From Streptomyces sp. Ag109_O5-1 (GTDB lineage Bacteria > Actinomycetota > Actinomycetes > Streptomycetales > Streptomycetaceae): a stretch of 64,000 nt of DNA. The first letter of the stretch is position 1. Every line of letters begins with the position of its first letter. Below the pieces are notes generated by a model. The model was not told the origin of the DNA and did no database searches. It saw only the letters and a list, made by a program, of their open reading frames with translations. This document shows, one piece after another, positions 16,792 through 25,624 of the stretch. A program made the translations under genes and the position numbers. Location of the stretch: positions 173,860 to 237,859 of the forward strand of contig NZ_RKQF01000002.1 in the NCBI RefSeq assembly GCF_003814875.1, written 5' to 3'.

Positions 16792-17667
16792 TCAGGTGCC
16801 GCGCGCGGGGTTCTGCCGGTGCGGCACCCCGGGCGCGCTGACGGAGCCCAGCAGAGCCAGCCCGTCGGCGGAGGGCGAGCCCGGCTCAGCCTGTAGGACG
16901 ACGAGCTGCTGTCCCGGGACGCTGCGGATGTTGAGGGCTTCGTGCCGCAGCTCCAGGTCGCCCACGACCGAGTGGTGGACCTGCTTGATCTCGTAAGGCG
17001 GGACCCGGGTGTACTCGCGTGCCCACAGCGCCCGGAACTCGCCGCTGCGCACCGACAGCTCACCCACCAACTCCAGGATGCGGGGATCCTGCGGGGTGCT
17101 CGCGGCGGTCTGCTGAAGGTCGGCGACCGCCCGGTGCCTGGCCCGCTCCGGACTGCGGTAGAAGGTCTTCCCCGCGGGGTCCAGGAAGAGCATGCGCAGG
17201 ACGTTGTCGTGCTCCGCGAAGTCGCGGTAGAGGGCGTCGGCGAGTGCGTTGGTGGCCAGCAGGTCCTGGGCGTGGCCGATGATGAAGGCCGGCGTCAGGG
17301 TCCAGCTCTCGATCAGCTGCCGCAGGTGCGGCCGGACCCGCTCGACCCGGCCGGGTGCCTTGGTACGGCGGCCGCCGGGCAGGGCGAGCCGGAAGAGCGC
17401 CCGCTTGTCCTCGTCACCGAGTTGCAGCACGCGGGCCATGGCCTGGATGACCCTGGGCGAGGGGCTGAGCTCGCGGCCCTGCTCCAGCCGGCTGTAGTAG
17501 CTCAGGCTGACCCCGGCGAGTGTCGCGACCTCGTCGCGCCGCAGGCCGGGCACCCTTCGCCGGCCGGCGGCAGGCAGTCCCGCCGCCGCGGGGCTCAGGC
17601 GTTCCCTGCGGGTGCGGAGAAACTCACCCAGCCCTTCCACCGGGTCAAAGTGCGTGTCGTTTTCCAT
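16792..17667 (-). CDS. MmyB-type helix-turn-helix regulator
   Basis: Predicted 291 residues from the ATG at 17667 (MENDTHFDPVEGLGEFLRTR). The XRE-type DNA-binding domain includes RVPGLRRDEVATLAGVSLSY and YSRLEQGRELSPSPRVI. The C-terminal PAS-like MmyB ligand-binding domain has LTPAFIIGHAQDLLATNALA, MLFLDPAGKTFYRSPERAR and HSVVGDLELRHEALNI. In actinomycetes such regulators commonly flank and control short-chain dehydrogenases; here both nearby SDR genes are broken. It faces a paralogue across a 221-base gap. Confidence 0.88.
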   Translation of the reverse strand: MENDTHFDPVEGLGEFLRTRRERLSPAAAGLPAAGRRRVPGLRRDEVATLAGVSLSYYSRLEQGRELSPSPRVIQAMARVLQLGDEDKRALFRLALPGGRRTKAPGRVERVRPHLRQLIESWTLTPAFIIGHAQDLLATNALADALYRDFAEHDNVLRMLFLDPAGKTFYRSPERARHRAVADLQQTAASTPQDPRILELVGELSVRSGEFRALWAREYTRVPPYEIKQVHHSVVGDLELRHEALNIRSVPGQQLVVLQAEPGSPSADGLALLGSVSAPGVPHRQNPARGT

Positions 17668-17888
17668 GTCATCGAGGCTAGGCGGAAAACACCCGGAAAA
17701 GTCCCGCCGACGGTGGGTGCATTGCACCCAGGATTACGGGCCAACACGGCAGGGCCGCGACGGACCACGGCCCGCTTTTCGGTCTCCCTCTCCCTCCCCG
17801 ACCCCACCCTCTGCGATCATGACGCAACCATCCGTGATATTGCGTGATCGGCGCTTCTCATCGGTCGAAATCCATCTAGTCTTGCCGC

Positions 17889-18794
17889 ATGAGCAATGGG
17901 ACGCCTTTGGGTGATTTTCTCCGAGCCCGCAGAGAGGCCCTGAAGCCGCACGACGTCGGTCTCCCCGAACACGGACGACGCCGGGTACCGGGACTGCGCA
18001 GAGAGGAAGTCGCGCTGCTCGCGGGAGTCAGCTCCGACTACTACATCAGGCTGGAACAGGGACGCGAGAACAGCCCGTCCCCACAAGTCGTCGATGCCGC
18101 CGCGCACGCACTGAAACTGGACGCGGAGTCCACCGACCACCTCAACCGCCTCTGCCTGGCCACCTCGCAGCGCCTGCACCACCGGGGCGAAGCCGACGTC
18201 AGCGCGCAGTTGCTGCAGCTGATGGACGGATGGGACCACACTCCGGCCTTCGTCGTGGGCCCGGCCCTCGACATCATGGCGGGCAACTCCCTGGCCACAG
18301 CCCTGCACAGCGGTTTCGAGAAGTTCGACAACCTCGCCCGGATGATGTTCGTGGACCCGGCGGGGCGCAGCTTCTACCAGGAGTGGGAGCGGGCCGCGCA
18401 CTCCTGTGTCGCCGAGATCAGGGCCGCCTACGGCCATGACCCCGAATCCGCCCGCATCGCCGAGGTCGTCGCGGAACTGTCGGCCCGGAGCGAGGAGTTC
18501 GCCGCGCTCTGGCAACTGCACGACGTCAAGGGCAAGTCCCAGGAGGGCAAGCACCTCAAGCACCCCCAGGTCGGGGACCTGCGTATCAGGTTCGCGGCCT
18601 TCACGGTCAACGGAGCCCCGCACCAGCAGCTGGTGGTCTATCAGGCCGAGCTGGCCGGCCCGACGGCGACCGCCTTCGAGACGCTGAGGGCCATGGCCGC
18701 GAGGCAGGGCACCGAACGAAGCCTGTGGCCGCGGTCCTCTCCCTCGTGTCCACGTGGCGGGCCAGACTGCGGAGACGCAAGCGAGGGCACATGA
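17889..18794 (+). CDS. MmyB-type helix-turn-helix regulator (paralogue)
   Basis: Predicted 301 residues. The HTH reads RVPGLRREEVALLAGVSSDY and YIRLEQGRENSPSPQVVDAA. The ligand domain has DHTPAFVVGPALDIMAGNSL, MMFVDPAGRSFYQEWERAAH and HPQVGDLRIRFAAFTV. It is clearly homologous to the divergent gene at 16792-17667. The last 30 residues (SLWPRSSPSCPRGGPDCGDA) are unlike the family and may reflect a late frameshift. No target gene lies immediately downstream on its strand. Confidence 0.85.
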   Translation: MSNGTPLGDFLRARREALKPHDVGLPEHGRRRVPGLRREEVALLAGVSSDYYIRLEQGRENSPSPQVVDAAAHALKLDAESTDHLNRLCLATSQRLHHRGEADVSAQLLQLMDGWDHTPAFVVGPALDIMAGNSLATALHSGFEKFDNLARMMFVDPAGRSFYQEWERAAHSCVAEIRAAYGHDPESARIAEVVAELSARSEEFAALWQLHDVKGKSQEGKHLKHPQVGDLRIRFAAFTVNGAPHQQLVVYQAELAGPTATAFETLRAMAARQGTERSLWPRSSPSCPRGGPDCGDASEGT

Positions 18795-19028
18795 GCCTGG
18801 GAAACGGCGTTGACCCGTGAGAATTACGGGGAGGAGTTCCCGCAGGTCAGCACGCATTTCCTTGCGAAGTCCCAGGCCAGCGCCCGCTCGCTTCCAATCG
18901 CTGCACGACTGATAGGACTTCCCCGTCTGCCGTCAAAAGACCATGTTCCACAGGCCACAGTCCGGCCGTGTGGCCAGGTGTTCCATCCGTGGAGGTTGGT
19001 CACGGACGCCGCGTCTGGTTCGGTGGCC

Positions 19029-19060
19029 GGTCCGACGCCCTTGGCGTCCGGCGTCGGACC
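19029..19060. terminator. Terminator hairpin after the mutarotase gene
   Basis: GGTCCGACGCC at 19029-19039 pairs perfectly with GGCGTCGGACC at 19050-19060 across a 10-base loop. It lies just beyond the stop of the minus-strand sugar operon and probably ends it. Confidence 0.75.
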
Positions 19061-19074
19061 GTCCAGCGCAAATG

Positions 19075-20088
19075 TCAGCTTCCTGGGGGCACGTACCTGA
19101 CGCCGAAGGCGAATGCGCGGCTTCGGCCGGGTTCGAGGGCGAGGGCGGCGGTCTGGTCCGGGCGGTTGAAGGCGTTGGTCATCGTCTCGACGGGTTCGAG
19201 GGCGATGGAGGCGCGGCGGTCGCGGGCCAGGGTGTCGCCGGTGAAGACGTGCATACAGCCGCTGTGCTGCCAGACGCGCAGTTCCTCGCCGGTCGCCGAG
19301 TCGGTCAGGATCGTCTCGATCCTGCCGGTGGGGCCGGGGGTGAGGTCCGCGTAGCAGGCGTCGATTACCGCGTCGCCCAGCCGTCGTGGCGTACGGAAGT
19401 CCATGGTGGGGCGGTCGCCCAGGGGGAGCCGGGCGTCCTCGCCGGGAAGCGGGATGAGGGATGCGTCGGTGCGGATCAGGGTGTGCGCTGGGATGTGCAG
19501 GGTCAGGTCGTCGATGGGGCGGGACAGGGTGAAGTACGGGTGCCAGCCCGCTGCGTAGGGGGCGGTGGTGTCGCCCAGGTTCGTCGCGCGGATCTCGACG
19601 CCCAACTCGTCGGCGGTGAGCGTGTATGCGACGGTGAGGTCGAGGGCGAAGGGGTAGCCGGGGTACTTGCCCGGCCTGATGCTCGTGGTGTGCAGGAGCA
19701 GGCGGGCGGAGTCGGGTGTCGTGGTGGCGCGGGCGAGCTCGAACGACGCCTCTCGGGCGAAGCCGTGGTAGATCAGACGGTCCGTGCGGCGGCCGGGCAG
19801 CAGGTCGTGGTCGTGGCCGTCGTAGTGGTAGCGGGCGTCGGCGATGCGGTTGGGGAAGGGGGCCAGCAGGCCGGCGCGTACGCCGTCCTGTGCCAGGAGT
19901 TCCTTCTCGTCGCGATAGCCGTCCGTCAACTCCGTCAGCCGGCCGTTGACTTCGTTGCTGACCTGCCAGCTCAGCAGCGTCGCGCCGCGCAGGGCGAGGA
20001 CGGCGCGTACCCGGTCGTCCGGTGCGGTGACGACGAGGGTGGGTTCGCCGCCGAGGCGGCTCTCGGTGATCCGGTACTCGGCGGTCAC
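19075..20088 (-). CDS. Aldose 1-epimerase (mutarotase)
   Basis: Predicted 337-residue cytoplasmic enzyme that interconverts alpha and beta anomers of aldoses; GTG start at 20088. Family marks: LLAPFPNRIADARYHYDGHD, RLIYHGFARE with a likely catalytic His, AAGWHPYFTLSRP with the second His, and ALEPVETMTNAFN near the C-terminus with the catalytic Glu. It is the last gene downstream of a binding-protein transporter, 16 nt after the ATPase stop, so it probably prepares the imported sugar for use. Confidence 0.9.
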   Translation of the reverse strand: MTAEYRITESRLGGEPTLVVTAPDDRVRAVLALRGATLLSWQVSNEVNGRLTELTDGYRDEKELLAQDGVRAGLLAPFPNRIADARYHYDGHDHDLLPGRRTDRLIYHGFAREASFELARATTTPDSARLLLHTTSIRPGKYPGYPFALDLTVAYTLTADELGVEIRATNLGDTTAPYAAGWHPYFTLSRPIDDLTLHIPAHTLIRTDASLIPLPGEDARLPLGDRPTMDFRTPRRLGDAVIDACYADLTPGPTGRIETILTDSATGEELRVWQHSGCMHVFTGDTLARDRRASIALEPVETMTNAFNRPDQTAALALEPGRSRAFAFGVRYVPPGS

Positions 20089-20104
20089 TCCCGTGCCGTT
20101 CCCT

Positions 20105-20887
20105 TCAGCTCGCTTCGGGGGCGAGCTTCTTCGCGCCCGTCATGATGGCCACCGCGTCCTCCATGGAGTGCGACTCGGGGGTGATGACGCCGGCGCAGGC
20201 GCCGAGGCGCTGGATGTGGATGCGGTCGGCGACCTCGAAGACGTTGGGCATGTTGTGGCTGATGAGGATGACGCCGAGACCCTGGTCGCGCAGGTCGCGG
20301 ACGAGCTTGAGGACCTGGCCGGTCTCACGGACACCGAGCGCGGCGGTGGGTTCGTCGAGAATCACCACCCGGCCGCCGAAGGCCGCGGTGCGGGCGACCG
20401 CCACGGACTGGCGCTGACCACCGGAGAGGGTCTCCACGGCCTGGCTGATGTTCTGCAGCGTGCCGATGCCCAGCCGCTTCATGTGGTCGGCGGCCTGCTT
20501 CTTCATCTCGCCGGTGTCGAGCATGCGGAACACCGAGCCGAGGATGCCCTTGCGCCGGATCTCGCGAGCCAGGAAGAGGTTGCTGGCGATGTCCAGGGCG
20601 GGGGCGACGGCGAGGGTCTGGTAAACGGTCTCGATGCCGGCGTCGCGGGCGTCCTGCGGGCGCTTGAAATGCACCTCCTTGCCGTCGACCAGAAGGCTGC
20701 CCTGGTCCGGGACCAGAGCCCCCGACAGGCACTTGATCAGCGTGGACTTGCCGGCGCCGTTGTCGCCGATGACGGCGAGGACCTCGCCGGGGTGGAGGGT
20801 GAGGTCGACGCTGTTCAGGCCGACGACCCTGCCGAAGAGCTTGACCAGGCCCTTGGCCTCGAGAACGGGGGCGGTGGCGGTCGTCAC
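20105..20887 (-). CDS. Sugar ABC transporter ATP-binding protein (FrcA-like)
   Basis: Predicted 260 residues from the GTG at 20887, which overlaps the permease stop in a GTGA arrangement. A single ATPase domain: Walker A GDNGAGKST, signature LSGGQRQSVAVART, Walker B VVILDEPTAALG, switch His in LISHNMP. The length fits single-domain ATPases of the fructose/ribose type rather than the 500-residue RbsA type. It powers uptake with the permease and binding protein encoded upstream. Confidence 0.92.
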   Translation of the reverse strand: MTTATAPVLEAKGLVKLFGRVVGLNSVDLTLHPGEVLAVIGDNGAGKSTLIKCLSGALVPDQGSLLVDGKEVHFKRPQDARDAGIETVYQTLAVAPALDIASNLFLAREIRRKGILGSVFRMLDTGEMKKQAADHMKRLGIGTLQNISQAVETLSGGQRQSVAVARTAAFGGRVVILDEPTAALGVRETGQVLKLVRDLRDQGLGVILISHNMPNVFEVADRIHIQRLGACAGVITPESHSMEDAVAIMTGAKKLAPEAS

Positions 20888-21918
20888 GACTTCACACTCC
20901 GGATCCACTGGTCGACGGAGACAGCCGCGATCACCAGGATGCCGACTGCCAGGACTTGGTAGTTGGGGTCGATGCCGGCCAGCGCGAGGCCGTTGACGAA
21001 GACCTGGACGATCAGCGCGCCGATCAGCGAGCCGAAGACCACCCCGCGGCCGCCGAACAGGCTGGTGCCGCCGATCACCACCGCGGTGATGGACTGCAGG
21101 TTCGCGTTCAGACCGCTGTTGGGGTCACCGCCGCCGACCCGGCCGACCAGGATCCAGGCGCCCACGGCGATGGCGAAGCCGCCCACCATGTAGGCGCTCA
21201 GCAGCACCCGGTTGACGGAGATACCGGCCAGCCGGGAGGCCTCGATGTCGTCGCCGACTGCGTAGAGGTGGCGCCCCCAGGCGGTGTAGCGCAGGGCGTA
21301 GCCGATCACCGCATACAGGGCGATCATGAGGAGGACACCATTGGTCAGGTTCAACTGCCCGAGAGAGACGGTCTGTCCGCTCCACAGCAGAATGTTGCCC
21401 GGCTGCAGCGCCACCGTCTGGCCCTTGGCATAGATGAGGGTGATCGCGGTGAATACGCTCAGAGTGCCCAGGGTGACGATGAACGGTGGCAGCTTGACCT
21501 TGGTCACCAGGAACCCGTTGACGGCCTGGGCGGCTATCGCGGCGACCGCCCCGGCCAGCAGAGCGAACACACCGGGCCAGTGGTTGTCCGCGACCAGCTT
21601 CGACATCAACAGCGAGGAGAGCACCATCACCGCGCCGATCGACAGATCGATGCCCGCGGTGAGGATGATGACCGTCTGCCCGACGGCGAGCGAACCGACA
21701 ACGGCCACCTGCTGGGCGACCAGCGAGAGGTTCTGCAACGCATAGAAGCGCTCGTTCACCAGCGAGAACACCACAGCGGCGAGCACCAGGACGATCGCCG
21801 GGCTGAGCGCCGGCTGGCGGTGCAGCACCGAGTGGATGCGCTGGCTGAGAGTGGCAGGCCGGTTGAGGAACTCCTCCGCCGCTGCCGGTGTGGCTTGACT
21901 GTCCACGTGGGTGGTCAC
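20884..21918 (-). CDS. Sugar ABC transporter permease (FrcC/RbsC-like)
   Basis: Predicted 344 residues from the GTG at 21918, preceded by AAGGATCCCCT. About eight to ten membrane helices. The BPD_transp_2 marks are visible: TVIILTAGIDLSIGAVMVLS, VNGFLVTKVKLPPFIVTLGT, YAVGDDIEASRLAGISVNRV (contact loop for the ATPase) and ITAVVIGGTSLFGGRGVVFG. One permease gene implies a homodimer. It sits between the binding-protein and ATPase genes. Confidence 0.92.
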   Translation of the reverse strand: MTTHVDSQATPAAAEEFLNRPATLSQRIHSVLHRQPALSPAIVLVLAAVVFSLVNERFYALQNLSLVAQQVAVVGSLAVGQTVIILTAGIDLSIGAVMVLSSLLMSKLVADNHWPGVFALLAGAVAAIAAQAVNGFLVTKVKLPPFIVTLGTLSVFTAITLIYAKGQTVALQPGNILLWSGQTVSLGQLNLTNGVLLMIALYAVIGYALRYTAWGRHLYAVGDDIEASRLAGISVNRVLLSAYMVGGFAIAVGAWILVGRVGGGDPNSGLNANLQSITAVVIGGTSLFGGRGVVFGSLIGALIVQVFVNGLALAGIDPNYQVLAVGILVIAAVSVDQWIRSVKS

Positions 21919-22021
21919 AGGGGATCCTTCCGGTTTCTTCCCTGGTACGGGCTCATGGGCTCGTGTGGTGCGGGTGCGACGCCGGTGCCGTGACGGCTTC
22001 CGGCGTCGCACCCGGTCGGTG

Positions 22022-23158
22022 TCAGCTGCCCCAGCAGGCGGAGGCGGCCTGCGTCGGCGACTGCACGGTCAGGCCGGACAGGGACTTCGTGGCCGCGAGC
22101 GCGGTGCCGGTGTCGAAGAACGTCTTGCCACTGGTCACGCTGGGCTTGCTGCCGCCGCGCGCCAGCTTGGCGATCGAGCTGACGCCGAGGGCCGCCATCT
22201 TGCCCGGGTACTGCACCGCGTCGGCGGCGAACTCACCACTGGTGACGTTCTTCAGGCCGGAGCAGCTGCCGTCGATCGCGTAGATCGCGGCCTGCTTCTC
22301 CTTGCCGGCCGCCTTCAGCGCGTTGTATGCGCCCTCACCCGCGGGCTCGTTGATCGCGTAGACGACGTTGATGTCCGGGTTGGCCGACAGGCAGTTCTCC
22401 ATTGCGGTGCGGCCGCCGTCGATGGCGCCCTGGGTCGGCTGGTGACAGACGACCTTGTACGTGCCGCCCTTGCCGCCGGTGTACTTGCCGGACTTGGCTT
22501 CCTTGCCGTTCTCGGTCTTGCTGCCCGGGTCGATGCCCATGCCCTCCAGGAAGCCGTGGTCACGGTTGATGTCGACGGAGACGACCTGGTTGTTGAACAG
22601 GTCGAGCATGGCGATGACGGCAGGCTTGCCGCCGAGGGCCGCCGCCGCGTACTGCCCGATGAGCTTGCCCGCCTGCTCGTTGTCGGTGGCGTAGGTGATG
22701 TCCGCGGTGCTGGCCGGGTTCGGCGCGGTGTCCAGGGCGATCACGAACAGGCCGGCCTGCTTGGCCCGGCCGAGGGCGGCGTTCACCGCGTCACCGTTGG
22801 TGGTGATGAGGATGCCCTTGTCGCCGCGCGCTATCGCATTGTCGATGGCGGTGATCTGGGTCTGGGTGTCGCCGTCGGCGTTACCCGCCGCCACCGTGAG
22901 GTTCACGTTGTCCTTGGCGGCCTGGGTCTTGGCGTCCTTCTCCATGCTGACGAAGTACGGGTTGGTGAGGGTCTTCAGGATCAGCGAGACACCCACCGTG
23001 CCGCCGGAGGTCGAACCGCCCGACGCGGACGAGGAGCTTCCGGAGCCGGAGCCGCACGCTCCCAGAGCCGCCGTGAGGCACACGGTGAGCCCGACCGTCA
23101 TCGCCGCGGTGGTGCGCCGACTCCGGCGGCCCGGCACCTGCTTGATTGGCATGTTCAT
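22022..23158 (-). CDS. Sugar-binding lipoprotein of the ABC transporter (FrcB-like)
   Basis: Predicted 378 residues. The signal peptide ends in a lipobox LGAC with Cys35, so the protein is anchored outside the membrane. The Peripla_BP_4 fold shows SLILKTLTNPYFVSMEKDA, ARGDKGILITTNGDAVNAAL, FVIALDTAPNP and VYAINEPAGEGAYNALKAAG. The pattern is close to rhizobial FrcB fructose-binding proteins, but the ligand is inferred from that likeness and from the adjacent fructokinase-type and levanase genes. It is the first gene of the minus-strand transport operon, divergent from the lacI gene. Confidence 0.9.
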   Translation of the reverse strand: MNMPIKQVPGRRSRRTTAAMTVGLTVCLTAALGACGSGSGSSSSASGGSTSGGTVGVSLILKTLTNPYFVSMEKDAKTQAAKDNVNLTVAAGNADGDTQTQITAIDNAIARGDKGILITTNGDAVNAALGRAKQAGLFVIALDTAPNPASTADITYATDNEQAGKLIGQYAAAALGGKPAVIAMLDLFNNQVVSVDINRDHGFLEGMGIDPGSKTENGKEAKSGKYTGGKGGTYKVVCHQPTQGAIDGGRTAMENCLSANPDINVVYAINEPAGEGAYNALKAAGKEKQAAIYAIDGSCSGLKNVTSGEFAADAVQYPGKMAALGVSSIAKLARGGSKPSVTSGKTFFDTGTALAATKSLSGLTVQSPTQAASACWGS

Positions 23159-23286
23159 GCGGAATTCCTTCCGGGACCGTCGTCGGCCGATGCCGAGACA
23201 ACGTTGACTGACGGGGATATTGGTCCCCCATGGACGAGCGCGTCAAGACACTGATAAACATGCATCCGCAACGAGACGGTAACGCG

Positions 23287-23296
23287 CAACCGGTTG
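23287..23296 (+). promoter_or_regulatory. Palindrome CAACCGGTTG, candidate LacI-type operator
   Basis: A perfect 10-bp palindrome lies 9 nt before the lacI start, between the two divergent operons and overlapping the ribosome-binding region. It is well placed for autoregulation and for control of the transporter. The assignment rests on position and symmetry only. Confidence 0.45.
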
Positions 23297-23305
23297 GAGA
23301 CAACG

Positions 23306-24364
23306 ATGACTCAAGATGAGCCGCCGCCCCGGCCAGCCCGCGCCCGCCCCACCATGCGTGAGGTCGCGGCGCTGGCCGGCGTGGCCATCAAGACGGTCTC
23401 GCGCGTGGTCAACGGCGTTCCCACCGTCGACCCGGCGATCGTCGCCAGGGTCCGCGCGGCCGCCGACCAACTGGGCTACCGTCCCAACCTGACCGCCAGC
23501 AGTCTGCGCCGCGGCGACGGTCGTACCGCCACCATCGGCATGCTCGTCGAGGACGCGGCAAACCCGTTCTCCGCCGCCCTGACCCGCACCGTCGAGAACG
23601 TGGCCCGGGAACGCGGAGTGCTCGTACTGGTCGGCAGCCTGGACGAGGACCCGGCGCGCGAACGGGAGCTGGCCCAAGCGCTCATCGACCGCCGGGTCGA
23701 CGGACTCGTGATCGTCCCCGCGGGACGCGACCAGAGCTACCTGATCAGCGAGCAGCACACCGGCACCCACCTGGTCTTCGTCGACCGGGAGGCCGGCCTG
23801 CTCGACGCGGACGCCGTCGTCTCCGACAACCGGCAGGGCGCCATCGCCGCCGTCAACCACCTGCTCAAAACCGGCCACCGCCGCATCGCCTACCTCGGCG
23901 ACCGCGCCTCCATCCCCACCGCCGCCCAGCGCTTCGACGGCTACCGGCACGCCCTGGAAGTCGCACACATCGACTACGACGACGACATCGTCCGGCACAC
24001 GGGGTCCAGCGAGCAGGCCGCCATCACCGCCGCCGAGCAGCTGCTGGCGCTGCCGGACCCGCCCACCGCACTGTTCACCAGCCAGAACTTCGTCACCATA
24101 GGGGCCGTCCGAGCGCTGCGCGCCCTCGGTCTGCAGGACACCGTCGCCCACGTGGGCTTCGACGACTTCCCGCTGGCCGACATCCTCAGCCCAGGCATCT
24201 CCGTCATCGCCCAGGACGTCGAGCACCTGGGCAGGACGGCCGCCGAAATGCTCTTCTCCAGGCTGGACGGCGACACGTCACCCGCCCGTACCGTCACTAT
24301 GCCGACCCGGCTGATCCAGCGGGGCTCCGGCGAAATCGCACCCGGAGGCCACCGCCATGACTGA
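23306..24364 (+). CDS. LacI-family transcriptional regulator
   Basis: Predicted 352 residues. I choose the ATG at 23306 because GGAG sits 7 nt upstream. The HTH reads TMREVAALAGVAIKTVSRVV, with the hinge region NLTASSLRRGDGRT. The sugar-binding domain has IGMLVEDAANPFSAALTRTV, VDGLVIVPAGRDQSY, HRRIAYLGDRASIPTAAQR and VGFDDFPLADILSPGISVIA. It lies between the divergent transporter operon and the sugar kinase, whose start it overlaps, so it very likely regulates both in response to the transported sugar. Confidence 0.92.
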   Translation: MTQDEPPPRPARARPTMREVAALAGVAIKTVSRVVNGVPTVDPAIVARVRAAADQLGYRPNLTASSLRRGDGRTATIGMLVEDAANPFSAALTRTVENVARERGVLVLVGSLDEDPARERELAQALIDRRVDGLVIVPAGRDQSYLISEQHTGTHLVFVDREAGLLDADAVVSDNRQGAIAAVNHLLKTGHRRIAYLGDRASIPTAAQRFDGYRHALEVAHIDYDDDIVRHTGSSEQAAITAAEQLLALPDPPTALFTSQNFVTIGAVRALRALGLQDTVAHVGFDDFPLADILSPGISVIAQDVEHLGRTAAEMLFSRLDGDTSPARTVTMPTRLIQRGSGEIAPGGHRHD

Positions 24365-25427
24365 AGCGATCCAGCAGGCGGGACTGCTCCCGGCCGTGAC
24401 CGTGATCGGCGAGGCCCTCATCGATCTGGTCCAGCTCGACGCCCCCGGCGACTACCGCGCCCGGCCCGGCGGCAGCCCGTTCAACGTCGCCGTCGGCCTG
24501 GCCCGGCTGGGACACCGCTCCGCCCTCATGGCACGGCTGGCCGACAACGCCTTCGGCCGGATCCTGCGCGCCCACGCGACCGCCGAGGACATCGACCTGA
24601 CATACGCCCCGGCGGCAACCGAACCCACCACGCTGGCCGTCGTCTCCATGGACGCGGAGGGGCGTGCGAGCTACGACTTCTACCTGGACGGCACCGCGGA
24701 CTGGCAGTGGACCGAGACGGAGACCGCCCACGTCCCTCCGGACACCGCCGTACTCCACTTCGGCTCGGTCGCCTCCTGGACATCACCGGCCAGTGAGCAC
24801 ATCCACGCCACCGTCCAACGGCTGCGCGCCAGTGGTACGACGCTGATCAGCTACGACCCCAACGTCCGCCCCGTCCTGCTGGGCGACCCGGCGCGCGGCA
24901 GGCAGGCCGTCGAACGCAGCGTGGGCGTCGCCCACATCGTCAAGGCGAGCCGCGAGGACGTCGAGTGGCTCTACCCGGACACCCCGATCGAGCAGGTCGC
25001 CGCCCGCTGGCTGGAACTCGGCGCGCTCCTGGTCGTCATCACCGACGGCCCCGACGGAGCTCACGCCTTCCCCACACGTGCGCAAAGCGTGACTCGCCCC
25101 GGCCGGAAGGTCACGGTGGTGGACACCGTCGGCGCGGGCGACGCCTTCACCTCCGGACTGCTGGGTGGCCTGCTCCGCCGCGGACTGCACACGCCGGAGT
25201 CCGTCGCGGCCGCCACCGCGACCGTGCTGGCGGCCGCCGTCGACGACGCGGTGCTGGTCTCGGCGCTCACCTGCGAGCGCATGGGCGCCGATCCGCCCAC
25301 CGCACGCCCGCGGCCCCACCTTCCCGCCGACGCACCCCTTGAGGAGACGGACCTCGCCTTCCCCGACGGCACCGACCCGGCAGGCTCAGGGAGCCGGCCG
25401 CTGGAGGCCGCCCAGGGCGCTCGCTGA
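24357..25427 (+). CDS. PfkB-family carbohydrate kinase (fructokinase type)
   Basis: Predicted 356 residues, overlapping the end of lacI by 8 nt. PfkB marks: VIGEALIDLVQL, ARPGGSPFNVAVGLARLG (substrate site), LISYDPNVRPVLLGD and VVDTVGAGDAFTSGLLGGLL with the catalytic Asp in the anion hole. It phosphorylates the imported sugar with ATP. Fructokinase activity is inferred from family and context. The C-terminal 45 residues are Pro/Ala-rich and lie beyond the normal fold. Confidence 0.9.
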   Translation: MTEAIQQAGLLPAVTVIGEALIDLVQLDAPGDYRARPGGSPFNVAVGLARLGHRSALMARLADNAFGRILRAHATAEDIDLTYAPAATEPTTLAVVSMDAEGRASYDFYLDGTADWQWTETETAHVPPDTAVLHFGSVASWTSPASEHIHATVQRLRASGTTLISYDPNVRPVLLGDPARGRQAVERSVGVAHIVKASREDVEWLYPDTPIEQVAARWLELGALLVVITDGPDGAHAFPTRAQSVTRPGRKVTVVDTVGAGDAFTSGLLGGLLRRGLHTPESVAAATATVLAAAVDDAVLVSALTCERMGADPPTARPRPHLPADAPLEETDLAFPDGTDPAGSGSRPLEAAQGAR

Positions 25428-25490
25428 CCCGACCCGAACGGCTGCGTCAGCAGAGCCGGCCGAAGGGCAACAACTGCGGCTTGGGAGCAG

Positions 25491-25559
25491 CGTCGAGGGG
25501 CCTTCTGGCGTTCGGTACGGCTCTCGAAGCCGAAACCGATGTCAGAAGGCCCCTCGACG
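25491..25559. repeat. 17-bp perfect inverted repeat after the kinase gene
   Basis: CGTCGAGGGGCCTTCTG at 25491-25507 and its exact reverse complement at 25543-25559 flank 35 bases. It may fold as a terminator-like hairpin for the lacI-kinase transcript or be the paired ends of a lost mobile element. The long spacer favours the second or a composite structure. Confidence 0.7.
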
Positions 25560-25576
25560 CGTTCGTGGGCCGACCG

Positions 25577-25614
25577 GGTGTGCTGCGCGGCCTCGACGTG
25601 CCGCGCAGCACACC
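25577..25614. terminator. Terminator hairpin after the GH32 gene
   Basis: A perfect 15-bp stem (25577-25591 with 25600-25614) and an 8-base loop lie immediately beyond the stop of the minus-strand GH32 remnant. Confidence 0.8.
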
Positions 25615-25624
25615 CCGGGATGGG

